Below are positions 8,825 through 18,055 of a stretch of 64,000 bases of DNA, piece after piece. Made by a program: the position numbers and the translations under genes. The notes below the pieces were generated by a model that saw only the letters and a list, made by a program, of their open reading frames with translations, did no database searches and was not told the origin of the DNA. Source of the DNA: Synechococcus sp. ROS8604 (lineage in GTDB: Bacteria > Cyanobacteriota > Cyanobacteriia > PCC-6307 > Cyanobiaceae); contig NZ_CP047946.1 of assembly GCF_014279655.1 (NCBI RefSeq), forward strand, positions 2,046,001 to 2,110,000, read 5' to 3'. How positions within the stretch are numbered: the stretch's first letter is position 1; the number at the start of each line of letters is the position of its first letter.

Positions 8825-10126
8825 GTGACTGCTTCCAATCTGAACACCAGCCACTCCCAGGCCATTTTTAGTGCTGCCAAGGCTCTGATGCCTGGTGGCG
8901 TGAGCTCTCCGGTGCGCGCCTTCAAGTCGGTCGGCGGGCAGCCCATCGTGTTCGATCGGGTCAAAGGCCCTTACGCCTGGGATGTCGATGGCAATAAATA
9001 TGTGGATTACATCGGCAGCTGGGGGCCAGCCATCTGCGGTCATGCCCATCCAGAGGTCATCAGTGCACTTCAAGAGGCCATTGAGAAAGGCACAAGTTTT
9101 GGTGCTCCCTGCGCCTTAGAAAACACCCTGGCCGAGATGGTGATTGAAGCCGTCCCCAGCGTGGAAATGGTGCGCTTTGTGAACAGCGGCACCGAGGCCT
9201 GCATGTCGATGCTGCGCTTGATTCGCGCGTTCACTGGGCGCGACAAGATCATCAAGTTCGAGGGCTGCTACCACGGCCATGCGGACATGTTCCTCGTCAA
9301 AGCTGGTTCTGGTGTGGCAACGCTCGGCCTACCCGATTCCCCCGGAGTACCACGGAGCACCACTGCCAACACGCTAACCGCTCCCTACAACGATTTGGAA
9401 TCGGTCAAACAGCTCTTCGCTGAGAACCCCGACGCCATTGCTGGCGTGATTCTTGAGCCAATTGTTGGCAATGCTGGGTTCATCCAACCTGAGCCAGGAT
9501 TTTTGGAGGGGTTGCGAGAACTCACCAAAGAAAACGGCGCACTTCTGGTCTTCGATGAAGTGATGACTGGTTTCCGTATCAGCTACGGCGGGGCCCAAGC
9601 TCATTTTGGAGTGACTCCTGATCTCACGACGATGGGGAAAGTGATTGGAGGAGGTTTGCCCGTAGGAGCCTATGGCGGCCGCAAAGACATCATGGAGATG
9701 GTGGCTCCAGCTGGTCCTATGTATCAAGCAGGGACGCTGAGCGGCAATCCATTAGCGATGACGGCTGGAATCAAAACACTCGAGTTGCTCAAGCAGCCAG
9801 GAAGTTACGAGAAACTGACTGCCACAACGGAACGCTTGATTCAAGGAATCCTCGACGCGGGCCGTGAGGCAGGGCTTCCGATCACCGGGGGCAGCGTTGG
9901 CGCCATGTTTGGTTTCTTCCTCTGTGAAGGTCCAGTTCGCAATTTCGAAGAAGCGAAAACAACCGATTCCGTTCGGTTTGGACAGCTGCACCGAGCGATG
10001 CTGGAACGCGGTGCTTACCTTGCACCGTCGGCGTTTGAAGCGGGGTTCACGTCGCTTGCTCACTCCGATGTAGACATCGACGCGACCATCAAGGCATTCC
10101 GAGAAAGCTTCGCTGCAATCGCCTGA
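8825..10126 (+). CDS. hemL: Glutamate-1-semialdehyde 2,1-aminomutase
   Basis: This PLP enzyme makes 5-aminolevulinate, the precursor of chlorophyll, haem and bilins, in the C5 pathway. From the GTG at 8825 the protein is 433 residues, the usual cyanobacterial length. A TTG at 8810 would add five residues. Motifs include [58 protein letters not shown] and the PLP-lysine segment [18 protein letters not shown] (Lys near residue 272). It is followed after only 5 bases by the OprB-like gene, so read-through is possible. Confidence 0.96.
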   Translation: MTASNLNTSHSQAIFSAAKALMPGGVSSPVRAFKSVGGQPIVFDRVKGPYAWDVDGNKYVDYIGSWGPAICGHAHPEVISALQEAIEKGTSFGAPCALENTLAEMVIEAVPSVEMVRFVNSGTEACMSMLRLIRAFTGRDKIIKFEGCYHGHADMFLVKAGSGVATLGLPDSPGVPRSTTANTLTAPYNDLESVKQLFAENPDAIAGVILEPIVGNAGFIQPEPGFLEGLRELTKENGALLVFDEVMTGFRISYGGAQAHFGVTPDLTTMGKVIGGGLPVGAYGGRKDIMEMVAPAGPMYQAGTLSGNPLAMTAGIKTLELLKQPGSYEKLTATTERLIQGILDAGREAGLPITGGSVGAMFGFFLCEGPVRNFEEAKTTDSVRFGQLHRAMLERGAYLAPSAFEAGFTSLAHSDVDIDATIKAFRESFAAIA

Positions 10127-10131
10127 ATCAA

Positions 10132-11356
10132 GTGAAGATCACGGCTCTAGGTATCGCGAATGCGATGCTGAGCTTTGGTCTTTTGATGACTGAAGCACAC
10201 GCAAACGAAACGGAAACATCTCAACCACCTGCTTGGGTTGATTTAACTCTGGATTTAACGGCCCAACCGGTGGTGGGAATTGCAGGAGGACTGGAGCCTT
10301 CAGCCAGCAGTTGGATGCAACAAGTTGCGGCAGGACTCACCCTCGGCACTGGCCTGGACAAACATCGAAGCAGCTGGACAGGCTTCGATCATTGGCAAAT
10401 CCAGCTGGAACTGAATCAGTTCACAGGCAATCCAAAACTCAATGAACAGCTAGGGACGGACTATCCCCTTCAAAGCCTGGTGGTTCCCACTGGCACCTGG
10501 ATTACACAGGCATCCTTGGAACGACTAGAGGGCGAAAACAAAATCGACTGGAGCATGAATGCTGGAATGATTTCGATCGAAAACAATGTAATGGAGATAC
10601 CATCTCTTGATTACTACACAAATCACACCTTAAACACACCTTACAACGTATCGATCATTGGCCTTCCAATCACTCCACTTGTCGCCCTAGGAGCACAACT
10701 AGGATGGCACACGAACAACTCGGGAGCTTCGATTACGCGTACTACAACTTAACAAGACACATCAAATTGCTGCCTCACTAGGTGTCAAGCCGTTAACGCC
10801 AAAGCTCAAAGGTGATCTTCAAATCTTCCAATGGTCGATGAATCCATGGATCGATTCCCAACAGAAAAACGCGAAAGAATCAGAACAAAACCTGCCAGAT
10901 CCACTCATTCAACTAGGCGGTTATTCAGCAACAACCGACCTAGATGTAACGCAAAGCACAAACTTAGGCGATGGCAGCAATCATGGCATTTACGGAACGA
11001 TCACATGGCCATTATCCCTACCCATTGGAAACGACAACCGAATCTGGATCTCCAGTAGTCTCAGTTTGAACCCAAACAACAACCCCTTAATCAGCTATGT
11101 AGCCGGGGGACTGCTCAGCCAAGGGATCTTCCCTGGCAGGCCCTTGGATGTGCCCCTAGGCGTGAACAAAAACGGATTCAGCCAAAGCATTACTCCTAAC
11201 CAAAGCTATGAAGGAGTGATTGAACTCAACTACAAGATTCAAATCTCTGATCGCCTGCAAATACAGCCACTCATGCAGTTGATTATCAACCCTTCTGGGA
11301 TAGGATCTCTGCCAACGATATGGGCAACAGGAGCCCAAATCAACTTCTCTATTTAA
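10132..11356 (+). pseudogene. OprB-family carbohydrate porin, split by two frameshifts
   Basis: A signal peptide (start GTG 10132) and the N-terminal half of an OprB-type outer-membrane porin run to a stop at 10752. The C-terminal half continues in another frame to 11356, with the family-typical SYEGVIELNYKIQISDRLQI and PLMQLIINPSGIG. Reading between them, frame 1 gives WHTNNSG, then a third frame gives GSFDYAYYNL at 10722-10751, then frame 2 gives NKTHQIAASLGVKPL from 10751. Two single-base shifts about 30 bases apart explain it. Either the gene is recently inactivated or the sequence has errors here. I see no internal start with a good ribosome site for the second half. Confidence 0.7.
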
Positions 11357-11362
11357 GATCGC

Positions 11363-12319
11363 ATGAAAATACAAACAACAAGTCTTCTCCCCATATTAAA
11401 ACGAGCAGCGTGGCTCCCCATAGCCTTCAATGCAACCGCGCTGCTGCTGCTTGATAGCAGCACACGCAATGTCTTTGCAGAAACAATCACGCTAACCCTT
11501 AGCAATGGCGACAAAATTCAAGGGACATTAGTCAAGAGTGAGAGCACTGATACCGTGACTGTGATTGACCACCCAAGTTTAGGCAAGCTTGAAATTAAAT
11601 CGACAGCTTTAAAAGCCAAACCGAAAAAAAAGCACTGGACAGGAAGTCTTTCAGCTGGAATGACAGGCACAAATACAGATCGTGATTACGACCTCGACAG
11701 CACATTTCAACTGATCACACAATATAAGGACGAAAGGAATCTTCTCTCCTTCAAAGCCAATACAGAGTACGGAATTACAAGAAGCGCCAATCAAAAGGAG
11801 GGCTCAACAGACACCAACCAAGGACAGATGGACTTGCGTTATTCATATACTTTTTCAGGGAAACTGAGTACTTATGCATCCAATACCTATGAGTACGACA
11901 TGCTGAATCAGGTCGGCCAGAATAATCTCATTAATTCAATTGGACTCGGGTATGACCTGATCAAAACTGACACCACAACTCTCAATGTATCGGCAGGACC
12001 TTCGGCCCAGAGCCTTTGGGGAGGAAGATTCTGCACAGCTGACAAATACTGCGGAAAAACTTACCCAGCAAGCAGTGCTCGAATCAGTTTCGACTGGCTT
12101 CCTAACAACTACTTCAACCTCTCTCTCAGCAATCAATTCACGAATGCCTACGTCGATGGGTTTTCTCCGAGCAACAATTTCTCAGGAACCATCAAAATCT
12201 ACCCCTTGGGGGACAAAAAACTATTCACATCCCTAAATGGACAACTTATCTATAACTCTCTCACGTCACCAAAAGTTGACAACAGCTTTTCATTGCAACT
12301 TGGAACCCAACTCTTCTAA
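11363..12319 (+). CDS. DUF481-type outer-membrane beta-barrel protein
   Basis: This 318-residue exported protein has an N-terminal signal region. A short beta domain of the kind TLSNGDKIQGTLVKSESTDT follows, which usually precedes DUF481. Then comes a 220-residue barrel-like part with alternating aromatic strands (GKLSTYASNTYEYDMLNQVG, LNVSAGPSAQSLWGGRF). It resembles the YdiY/DUF481 family of salt-induced outer-membrane proteins. It lies 6 bases after the broken OprB gene, in the same direction, and may share its transcript. A single CTADKYC loop may form a disulfide. Confidence 0.75.
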   Translation: MKIQTTSLLPILKRAAWLPIAFNATALLLLDSSTRNVFAETITLTLSNGDKIQGTLVKSESTDTVTVIDHPSLGKLEIKSTALKAKPKKKHWTGSLSAGMTGTNTDRDYDLDSTFQLITQYKDERNLLSFKANTEYGITRSANQKEGSTDTNQGQMDLRYSYTFSGKLSTYASNTYEYDMLNQVGQNNLINSIGLGYDLIKTDTTTLNVSAGPSAQSLWGGRFCTADKYCGKTYPASSARISFDWLPNNYFNLSLSNQFTNAYVDGFSPSNNFSGTIKIYPLGDKKLFTSLNGQLIYNSLTSPKVDNSFSLQLGTQLF

Positions 12320-12414
12320 CGCTACTGAGTGACGAACAGCCCCTTAAGACCTGCCAGCATCAATCACTAGCCATAAGACCTTCAACGGAAAGATCAAGAC
12401 TAGGAACTTTCCAT

Positions 12415-12909
12415 TTAGCGGTAATTCTCAAATTGAAGCGGAACATCTAATTCTTCCTCCTTGCTTTTCACGAGTTGGATGGCTGCTTGAAGGTCGTCCT
12501 TGCTCTTACCAGTAATACGAAGACTTTCCCCTTGAATGGCAACCGTGACCTTCTTCAATTCATCGCGAACCATTTTGCTCAGCTTTTTCGCCAACTCTTG
12601 ACTCAGCCCCTTTCGCAATTGAATGACCTGCTTGACGCGATTCCCACCCACTGCTTCAGGGGTTTGGAAGTCAAAAATCTTTAAAGAAAGATCGCGTTTC
12701 GTCGCTTTAGTTCTCAAGATATCCTCCACAGCCTGCAATGTCATATCACTGGCTGTTGTGATAACCACTTCCGTTTCGGCTAGATCAATCTCAGTACCCG
12801 AGTCCTTAAGGTCATAGCGATTTCCAACATCCCGGCGGACTTGATCCAGAGTATTGACCAGCTCCTGGCGGTCAAAATCAGAAACCACATCAAATGAATA
12901 TGACGCCAT
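12415..12909 (-). CDS. yajQ: YajQ family nucleotide-binding protein (UPF0234)
   Basis: YajQ proteins are small two-domain, ferredoxin-like-fold proteins; some bind cyclic di-GMP or RNA. The 164 residues match the family length and its hallmarks: YSFDVVSDFDRQELVNTLDQ at the start, RYDLKDSGTEIDL, LQAVEDILRTKATKRDLSLK, and a C-terminus KSKEEELDVPLQFENYR. It stands alone between a DUF481 gene and a gene-poor stretch. Confidence 0.93.
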   Translation of the reverse strand: MASYSFDVVSDFDRQELVNTLDQVRRDVGNRYDLKDSGTEIDLAETEVVITTASDMTLQAVEDILRTKATKRDLSLKIFDFQTPEAVGGNRVKQVIQLRKGLSQELAKKLSKMVRDELKKVTVAIQGESLRITGKSKDDLQAAIQLVKSKEEELDVPLQFENYR

Positions 12910-13225
12910 AGTGCTGTGCTGCTGTTCCGAACAGGTCTTTGCTCAACTTACTCACGGCGAGCGATCGTGGCAGTCTGAACAAACAAACTCACAGCATCTC
13001 GGGTGCTTTTGGCGCTCAAAAGCAGAGTTGCGGGCCCAAAGACCTAAAAACAGTCGGCAGGTCCAGGATCTACGACGCACAAGCCCGTGGGCGATTCAAC
13101 AATGAGCCTCAAGACATTGAGTCAATATTATTTTCACCGAAGAATTAACAAAGAATTCACATCAAAGCCCAAGCAAGTCTAATTTATAATCAAAAAACTT
13201 ACTCACGCAGGCTTTCAGGCTCTCC
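12910..13225. other. Gene-poor interval
   Basis: I see no convincing gene here. The right part (13110-13215) is AT-rich and probably carries the promoter of the 80-residue gene that starts at 13226. Confidence 0.4.
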
Positions 13226-13468
13226 ATGACAACACCACTTGATCAAGCGCTCTTCATCGCCAATGAGATGGAAAAACTTGCTGATCAACTGAAGCCTACG
13301 GTGATTCGAGCCGCTCGTTCTGATGATGAGGGACGAAAAAATCTCGACCGTATTGAATATGCCCTTGGGACGATTGGGAAAGCTCTGATCCTTACTGACT
13401 ACAGCGTGGATGAACAAAAAGATCTCGATAAACTCGAAGAGTTCAGAGAACTTCATGGAAAGCAGTGA
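13226..13468 (+). CDS. Small helical protein of unknown function
   Basis: This is an 80-residue acidic, mostly helical protein with no signal peptide or membrane segment. The frame reads like a true coding region (LDQALFIANEMEKLADQLKP, then DLDKLEEFRELHGKQ). Its isolated position after an AT-rich promoter-like stretch supports a monocistronic small gene. No family is recognised. Confidence 0.6.
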   Translation: MTTPLDQALFIANEMEKLADQLKPTVIRAARSDDEGRKNLDRIEYALGTIGKALILTDYSVDEQKDLDKLEEFRELHGKQ

Positions 13469-13511
13469 AGCAGTGAAGCCCTAAAGCTCGCTGCTCAAGC
13501 AGGGTGCAAAA

Positions 13512-13697
13512 TTAGGGAATGGGCTCATCGGATGCAGCTTGTTCTAAGTCTTTCCAGGTCAAGTCAATGAGGGGGAGCGCCTCATCAATTTCTCTTTTCA
13601 CGCCAGAGGCTTCATCACTGAGCCCCAGCTCGATCAGCTGCTGGTATTTCTTGTATTGGTTGACCCAGATCAGGATCGTGGGGGTGCTGTTCGTCAT
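13512..13697 (-). CDS. Small soluble protein of unknown function
   Basis: This is a 61-residue protein if started at the ATG at 13697 (MTNSTPTILIWVNQYKKYQQ); a longer frame reaches 13733. The C-terminus is acidic and helical (DLTWKDLEQAASDEP). No family is recognised. It converges on the small gene to its left with a 43-base gap. Confidence 0.55.
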   Translation of the reverse strand: MTNSTPTILIWVNQYKKYQQLIELGLSDEASGVKREIDEALPLIDLTWKDLEQAASDEPIP

Positions 13698-14041
13698 GCT
13701 TCTAGAGTGGAGCGACATTCCAGGACATCCCATAGGCAGAGGATGTAGGGGAAGAGCCTTTGGGCATCAGATCAATTCCAAAGGTAATCGATTCATAGGC
13801 GAGGAAGGCCTGAATGCTCGAGAGCTCACATACCCAATAGCGAATAAAACTGCCATAGAGGGGTTGCGATGGCCATTTAAGTAAAAAAAAGCGATGCCTC
13901 AGAGAAGCGAACTGGCCAAAAGTGTTCTCAAAGGGTCAACTCTGAACCCAAGCTTGCATCGAGACAACATATTTGAAGACGTTTAAAAAGCCTCATCCAT
14001 CACATCTACGAATCAAAAGATGAAAAGCCTAAAGAAGTGAG
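13698..14041. other. Gene-poor interval
   Basis: There is no convincing open frame on either strand. The sequence is AT-rich between 13860 and 14040. Confidence 0.35.
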
Positions 14042-14386
14042 CTAGAAGTCATGTTTTTCACCTTCAACCACCATCGCCACCAATAAGGGCCAGTAGCGAT
14101 AGCTCGCCCGAATCAAAAGGGCCCAAATCAACCAGAGAAGCCAAAAATTGACACTCTCATCAATGGCCTCACGACAGTTCTGTTGCAAGCGCGTTGCCTC
14201 AGGGCCTGAAACTTGCTCTTGCAACGACCGATTCATGGCTGCACACACCCTTCCAGCTGGAAGGCGGAACAATTCTGCAGAAAGCCAGGCCGGAGCTAAA
14301 GCCACGGGAATAGCAACCAACCATCTGCCGACAAATCGCTCTAACGAACGACTCGGCACGATGCGTCTCGGCTTGGGAGAAGGCAT
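14042..14386 (-). CDS. Two-pass membrane protein of unknown function
   Basis: The 114-residue protein has a basic N-terminus (PSPKPRRIVPSRSLERF), one hydrophobic helix near residues 22-42 (WLVAIPVALAPAWLSAELF) and a second near 82-100 (NFWLLWLIWALLIRASY). Two cysteines, in RVCAAMNRS and QQNCREAID, lie between the helices and could pair. No family is recognised. Confidence 0.6.
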   Translation of the reverse strand: MPSPKPRRIVPSRSLERFVGRWLVAIPVALAPAWLSAELFRLPAGRVCAAMNRSLQEQVSGPEATRLQQNCREAIDESVNFWLLWLIWALLIRASYRYWPLLVAMVVEGEKHDF

Positions 14387-14524
14387 CAAACGCCAATCCA
14401 GACGCTCACTGTCCTGAAATTAGAAACGGTTGGTCAACAAGACCAGCGCATTGACATCAAGCGAAAGCTTTTCTGTTGGACACTGATTGCGCAACCACGC
14501 GGTACACCGTTTACAAACTCAGCA

Positions 14525-14905
14525 TCACACAACTCGATTCAAGGAAGTCTGAATGATTGCGCCGGTAGTTGAGGCATCCTCTGCCCAAAACTGACTCCAA
14601 CCGGCAGTTCCAACGTAATTGGTGTAGAGCCAAACGCCGTTGCGGCCAAAGTTCATCCAAGGGCTCTCAGGCGTTTGACGGGTGGGGCTAAAAAATGTCA
14701 TCGATCCACCACTCAGGGTGCCTGGCCAACGTTGATTCCCATAAACAACGACCGCCTCTGTTGGATGTTCCGTGGAACGATCAACACTCACCTCACCAAG
14801 CGGTCCGCAGCGATACCTCACCGACTCCAAGGCGAGAGCAGGCCCTGGGAGAGCGCCTACAACCACAAGCAATGACCACCGGGCAATGTTGTGCCATGAC
14901 GTCAT
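14525..14905 (-). CDS. Exported small protein, possibly MliC-like fold
   Basis: The 126-residue protein starts with a signal peptide (WSLLVVVGALPGPALAL). A beta-rich body follows with VRYRCGPLGEVSVDRST, then WPGTLSGGSMTFFS and SQFWAEDAS. The pattern of a beta sheet starting near a cysteine is like membrane-bound lysozyme inhibitors (MliC/COG3895). The similarity is weak and I do not assign that function. Confidence 0.55.
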   Translation of the reverse strand: MTSWHNIARWSLLVVVGALPGPALALESVRYRCGPLGEVSVDRSTEHPTEAVVVYGNQRWPGTLSGGSMTFFSPTRQTPESPWMNFGRNGVWLYTNYVGTAGWSQFWAEDASTTGAIIQTSLNRVV

Positions 14906-15154
14906 GGGGCATCGACCCGAAGGGCCATTATCCCATTAACAAACGCGAGCAGATTGCCAGCCAGCAAGCGAACAAACAACAAAAAATAGTCCAATACTTA
15001 CCTATCGGGGGCTAAAAAGCGACTGAAATCAACGATTCAGCCCGATATTCAAAGCAAATTCAACGCATTTTAGGCGACGTACTGCCACACTCAAGCGCAA
15101 ACACAAGCTCAATCAGATCATGGATGATTGACCCGAATCAGATGCGACTAACAA

Positions 15155-15391
15155 TCATGTTTGACGCTTAAATGTATAACAACCGCCGTGGTAACCCGTG
15201 AATGGCTGCGCATAGGTAATCAATTCCCACCCCTGCTGTCCAAGCTCATTCATCAGTCCCACCAAAGTGACATCATGCTGTGGGTTCCTTCGCGAAATCA
15301 GCTGCTTTTCATCAAGCCAAAGCTCTTCAATTTCTCCAGTCCACGACTTTCCTTTCGGAACAAAACGCAATTGCGTGTATTCCCAAGTCAT
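15155..15391 (-). CDS. DUF4177-like small protein
   Basis: The 78-residue protein opens with MTWEYTQLRFVPKGKSW and ends LMNELGQQGWELITYAQPFT plus GGCYTFKRQT. The 'YE..... LN.LG..GWEL' architecture is that of DUF4177, a small alpha-beta domain of unknown role. No neighbours are clearly linked. Confidence 0.7.
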   Translation of the reverse strand: MTWEYTQLRFVPKGKSWTGEIEELWLDEKQLISRRNPQHDVTLVGLMNELGQQGWELITYAQPFTGYHGGCYTFKRQT

Positions 15392-15558
15392 GGAGGTCAG
15401 TCGTCATCATGTTGACTGTAAAGCAAGGATCGAGCTGACTAACCCTAGAAAGCACAATCTCAATGCATTTCAACGATGACAGCGCAACGCAAGCGTGAGC
15501 AGCCACAGGCCGATGCCGTAAGGCTGCACAGGCAGGGGGAGCGAGCAGGCCTCTGCCC

Positions 15559-15651
15559 TCAGCCAACGACAAACACGGCCGTTATAAACACGGCAGAAAT
15601 AGCCGCTAGAAAACTGCCGATACCAGCAGCTTGAATCAAGTTTGGGCTCAT
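15559..15651 (-). CDS. Putative 30-residue single-helix membrane peptide
   Basis: The short frame MSPNLIQAAGIGSFLAAISA continues with a hydrophobic run and ends VFVVG, giving one transmembrane helix. A GAGG lies 8 bases before the ATG. Cyanobacteria have many such thylakoid or membrane micropeptides, but this one matches none I know. A longer frame upstream to 15861 lacks protein-like character. Confidence 0.4.
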   Translation of the reverse strand: MSPNLIQAAGIGSFLAAISAVFITAVFVVG

Positions 15652-16120
15652 CAGAAATCCTCGATGCCCTTGGTATGGCTCAAGCCAAGCTCTGACATCA
15701 AGATTTGTCGTGAAACGGAAACGAAAAAGCAACCAGAAACGGAGAGGCCGCCCCTCCCGGATGCGCATTGCCATCAGAACCAAAACCGACGAGGTTGGAA
15801 ATGGCGTACCTGAAGTGAAGATTTCAGCCATCATCAGGTTTTGATGGCTGCAGGCCTCCAAGACTTGTCATCCACGATCCACTCACTCAAGCGGGAAGCA
15901 ACTGGACAAAAGCTCATAAAGCCAGGTTCACTCTGCGTGTACATAGAAAAGACTTCTGCTGTTGCTAAGCAACATTTGGGACCACAGGTAGACGATCCAT
16001 AACGAGGACAAATCATGGCTTCTCTCCGTTTTTTTTATCATCTCGCTCTTTGATGGTGTTAACTGAGCAAAGGATGAGATATCCACTAGGAAGCCATGAA
16101 TCATGCCCATGGCCAATCAC
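15652..16120. other. Gene-poor interval
   Basis: I see no convincing gene in this stretch. Frames on both strands are short and lack protein-like composition. Confidence 0.35.
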
Positions 16121-16327
16121 CTACTCGACCAAATCCAAGGCTTGAAGCACTTTCAAGCGAATTCCTCCGAGTTTGGCCCAAGCACGCAAGGCCTCAGGCT
16201 TCGAGGCATAGGGCCTCCAATCATCTTCAAGAATGCGACGCTGCATATGAATTGCAACGCGTTGAACAACAGCTCGATCACTAGGACGATCGAGATGGAT
16301 CGTTGTCCCGTTGAGCTCAAAATTCAT
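16121..16327 (-). CDS. Small protein of unknown function
   Basis: The 68-residue frame MNFELNGTTIHLDRPSDRAV through KPEALRAWAKLGGIRLKVLQ looks like a compact alpha-beta domain. It is preferred over two plus-strand frames that overlap it, because those have abnormal composition. No family is recognised. Confidence 0.5.
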   Translation of the reverse strand: MNFELNGTTIHLDRPSDRAVVQRVAIHMQRRILEDDWRPYASKPEALRAWAKLGGIRLKVLQALDLVE

Positions 16328-16534
16328 ATCAGTCCGAGTCTCTTCGCAAGGTGCGGATGTTGATGTCGCTGCTAACGACCCTAAGCCACCCTCTCAACGT
16401 CGAAATCCACTTTGATGGTGAACAGGCCGAAGCACCGTTGAAACAGTTAGGAGTGAAACCTTCAAACCGTACCTCTAACCGAACAACCGTTAAGGAACAA
16501 AACCCAATAGATTTTTCAAAGACTTATCGAGCCA

Positions 16535-16759
16535 ATGACCAATCATCGCTTGTCGATTGAACAAAAGTTTCAGCTCGAAGCGGCTTTCAGAGACATTGAC
16601 GCTTGCGACGACATCGGCAAACTACGTGAAATCACCAAAGCCATCATCACAGCCCAAGAAAATGAAAAGGCTTTCGCAAGAGAAGCTATTTCGCGAATGC
16701 GTCAAGAGATAGAAGCACAGACAAGTTCTCATTTTGGCTTTAATCGAGCGGCTGGGTAA
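16535..16759 (+). CDS. Small helical protein of unknown function
   Basis: This is a 74-residue, almost entirely helical, charged protein (LSIEQKFQLEAAFRDIDACD, EISRMRQEIEAQTS-like tail). It has no signal or membrane segment and could dimerise as a coiled coil. I do not recognise a family. Confidence 0.55.
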   Translation: MTNHRLSIEQKFQLEAAFRDIDACDDIGKLREITKAIITAQENEKAFAREAISRMRQEIEAQTSSHFGFNRAAG

Positions 16760-17127
16760 CCAGCAGCAAATGCTACTCCAATCCTTCAATCAATCTTTCT
16801 TTACTAGTTAGTATCGCTACGACAGGTTCTCCCAACCACGCTATCGATGTAGCGAAGCAAATCACATGAGATCATCCTTTTCCATTTCCCGGTCACCATC
16901 CACTGGTTTCCATTGACTTACCACTTTTAACATCAATCCCTATCTTTAAACGTCTTGATTCACAAGGCCTACAACATAATTGATTTGTATTTCATTTAAT
17001 GCATTGACCCGACCTGATCTTGCCTAGCGCCAGCGCTGAACATCAGTGACTTTCACGCCGATTCGCGCAAAAAACATGACACCAAGCAAAGATTGGGGCA
17101 TAAAGGGAAGACACAGCAGATGCAGAC
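16760..17127. other. Gene-poor interval
   Basis: No gene is visible. Sequence 16930-17010 is AT-rich and may hold the promoter for the membrane peptide that starts at 17128. Confidence 0.35.
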
Positions 17128-17313
17128 ATGTCATTACCAAAATGGGAAACGATGACTGACGAAAGCCAAGCGATGGTGAAGAACACCGGTCTCAGGATCG
17201 GCGCAGGGCTCTTGGTGGTTTGGGTGGCTTTGGGATTCATCAAAGCCATCCTTCCCATCATTGTCCTTGGAGGAACCGGCTACTTAGGTTGGAAGGTCCT
17301 CAACACAAAGTAG
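17128..17313 (+). CDS. Small single-pass membrane protein
   Basis: The 61-residue protein has a polar N-terminus (MSLPKWETMTDESQAMVKNT) and a long hydrophobic segment (LLVVWVALGFIKAILPIIVL) with a glycine motif after it (GGTGYLGWKVLNTK). This resembles small cyanobacterial membrane proteins of unknown role. Confidence 0.6.
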   Translation: MSLPKWETMTDESQAMVKNTGLRIGAGLLVVWVALGFIKAILPIIVLGGTGYLGWKVLNTK

Positions 17314-17344
17314 TGCTGGTTGGCGATCCAGCCATCGAGCTCCA

Positions 17345-17701
17345 GTGTTGGCTGAGAGGGAGCGATCGCTACGATCTTCAAGAATCGACGCCTCTCCATC
17401 TGAAGTGATATCAAAAGACTTCGACTATTCGGCCTCGATTTCATTGATGGAAGTTAGGGAGAACTTACCTTTTATCGATCCCGAAAATCTCTCATCCCAA
17501 GATGTGCTGGAGGTGCTACTGCATCTCTTTCGGCAAAAGCCAGGATTTGTTGACCGGGGCCATGAAATCAACAACAAAGAAACGGCCTGGGTGAATGCGT
17601 TCCTCTTTCGACTCAATCCTGGCATCGATCACGACGGCATGGAAGCGTTCGTTGTTGAGATCATCGGCTCTAGCGTCGACCGGATGGCAAAGCTGCGTTG
17701 A
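17345..17701 (+). CDS. Soluble protein of unknown function
   Basis: The frame has a GTG start at 17345 (118 residues) and a plausible inner ATG at 17447 (84 residues, MEVRENLPFIDPENLSSQDV). The core from the inner ATG (EVLLHLFRQKPGFVDRGHEI, NPGIDHDGMEAFVVEIIGSS) is clearly protein-like, so the shorter start is equally possible. No family is recognised. Confidence 0.55.
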   Translation: MLAERERSLRSSRIDASPSEVISKDFDYSASISLMEVRENLPFIDPENLSSQDVLEVLLHLFRQKPGFVDRGHEINNKETAWVNAFLFRLNPGIDHDGMEAFVVEIIGSSVDRMAKLR

Positions 17702-18055
17702 CCGTGTTCAATCTGGAATCATTGCATTAATCAAGCCGTATTGAGGCGAATCAGAAACAGCCCCATCCTGCGCAATCAGCCAAACAGGCTTCAATCCCAA
17801 AGCCCTTCAAGACATCCGTCAATCTCTGATGTTCTGGCCATGCTTTCGAGCAAATTAGAGCTTCAGCTGGTGATCCAAACACACCTAGCGATCCAGCATT
17901 CATGGATTCAAGGGCTCGATATCTAGGAAGCGCACGCATGCGAGCCAAGGGGCTTCATGCACCGGAATCAGATCTCAGCTTGTTTTCCCTGTTCCATTCC
18001 CGAGTGCTCTTCCCTCTCCAGTCAAAGTAGCGAACCAACAGGGAATTTCGGCAGC
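17702..18055. other. Gene-poor interval before the Coq4-like gene
   Basis: A short plus-strand frame here has odd composition and is not accepted. The in-frame extension of the Coq4-like gene to 17957 is cysteine- and serine-rich and does not look coding. Confidence 0.35.

Noticed and set aside
16096-16363. Two plus-strand frames over the 68-residue minus gene
   Set aside because: Both have odd composition (many Arg, Ser, Pro) and no ribosome site. The minus-strand frame reads as a compact domain.
16351-16560. 69-residue plus-strand frame
   Set aside because: It overlaps the more convincing gene at 16535 in another frame and shows no domain-like pattern.
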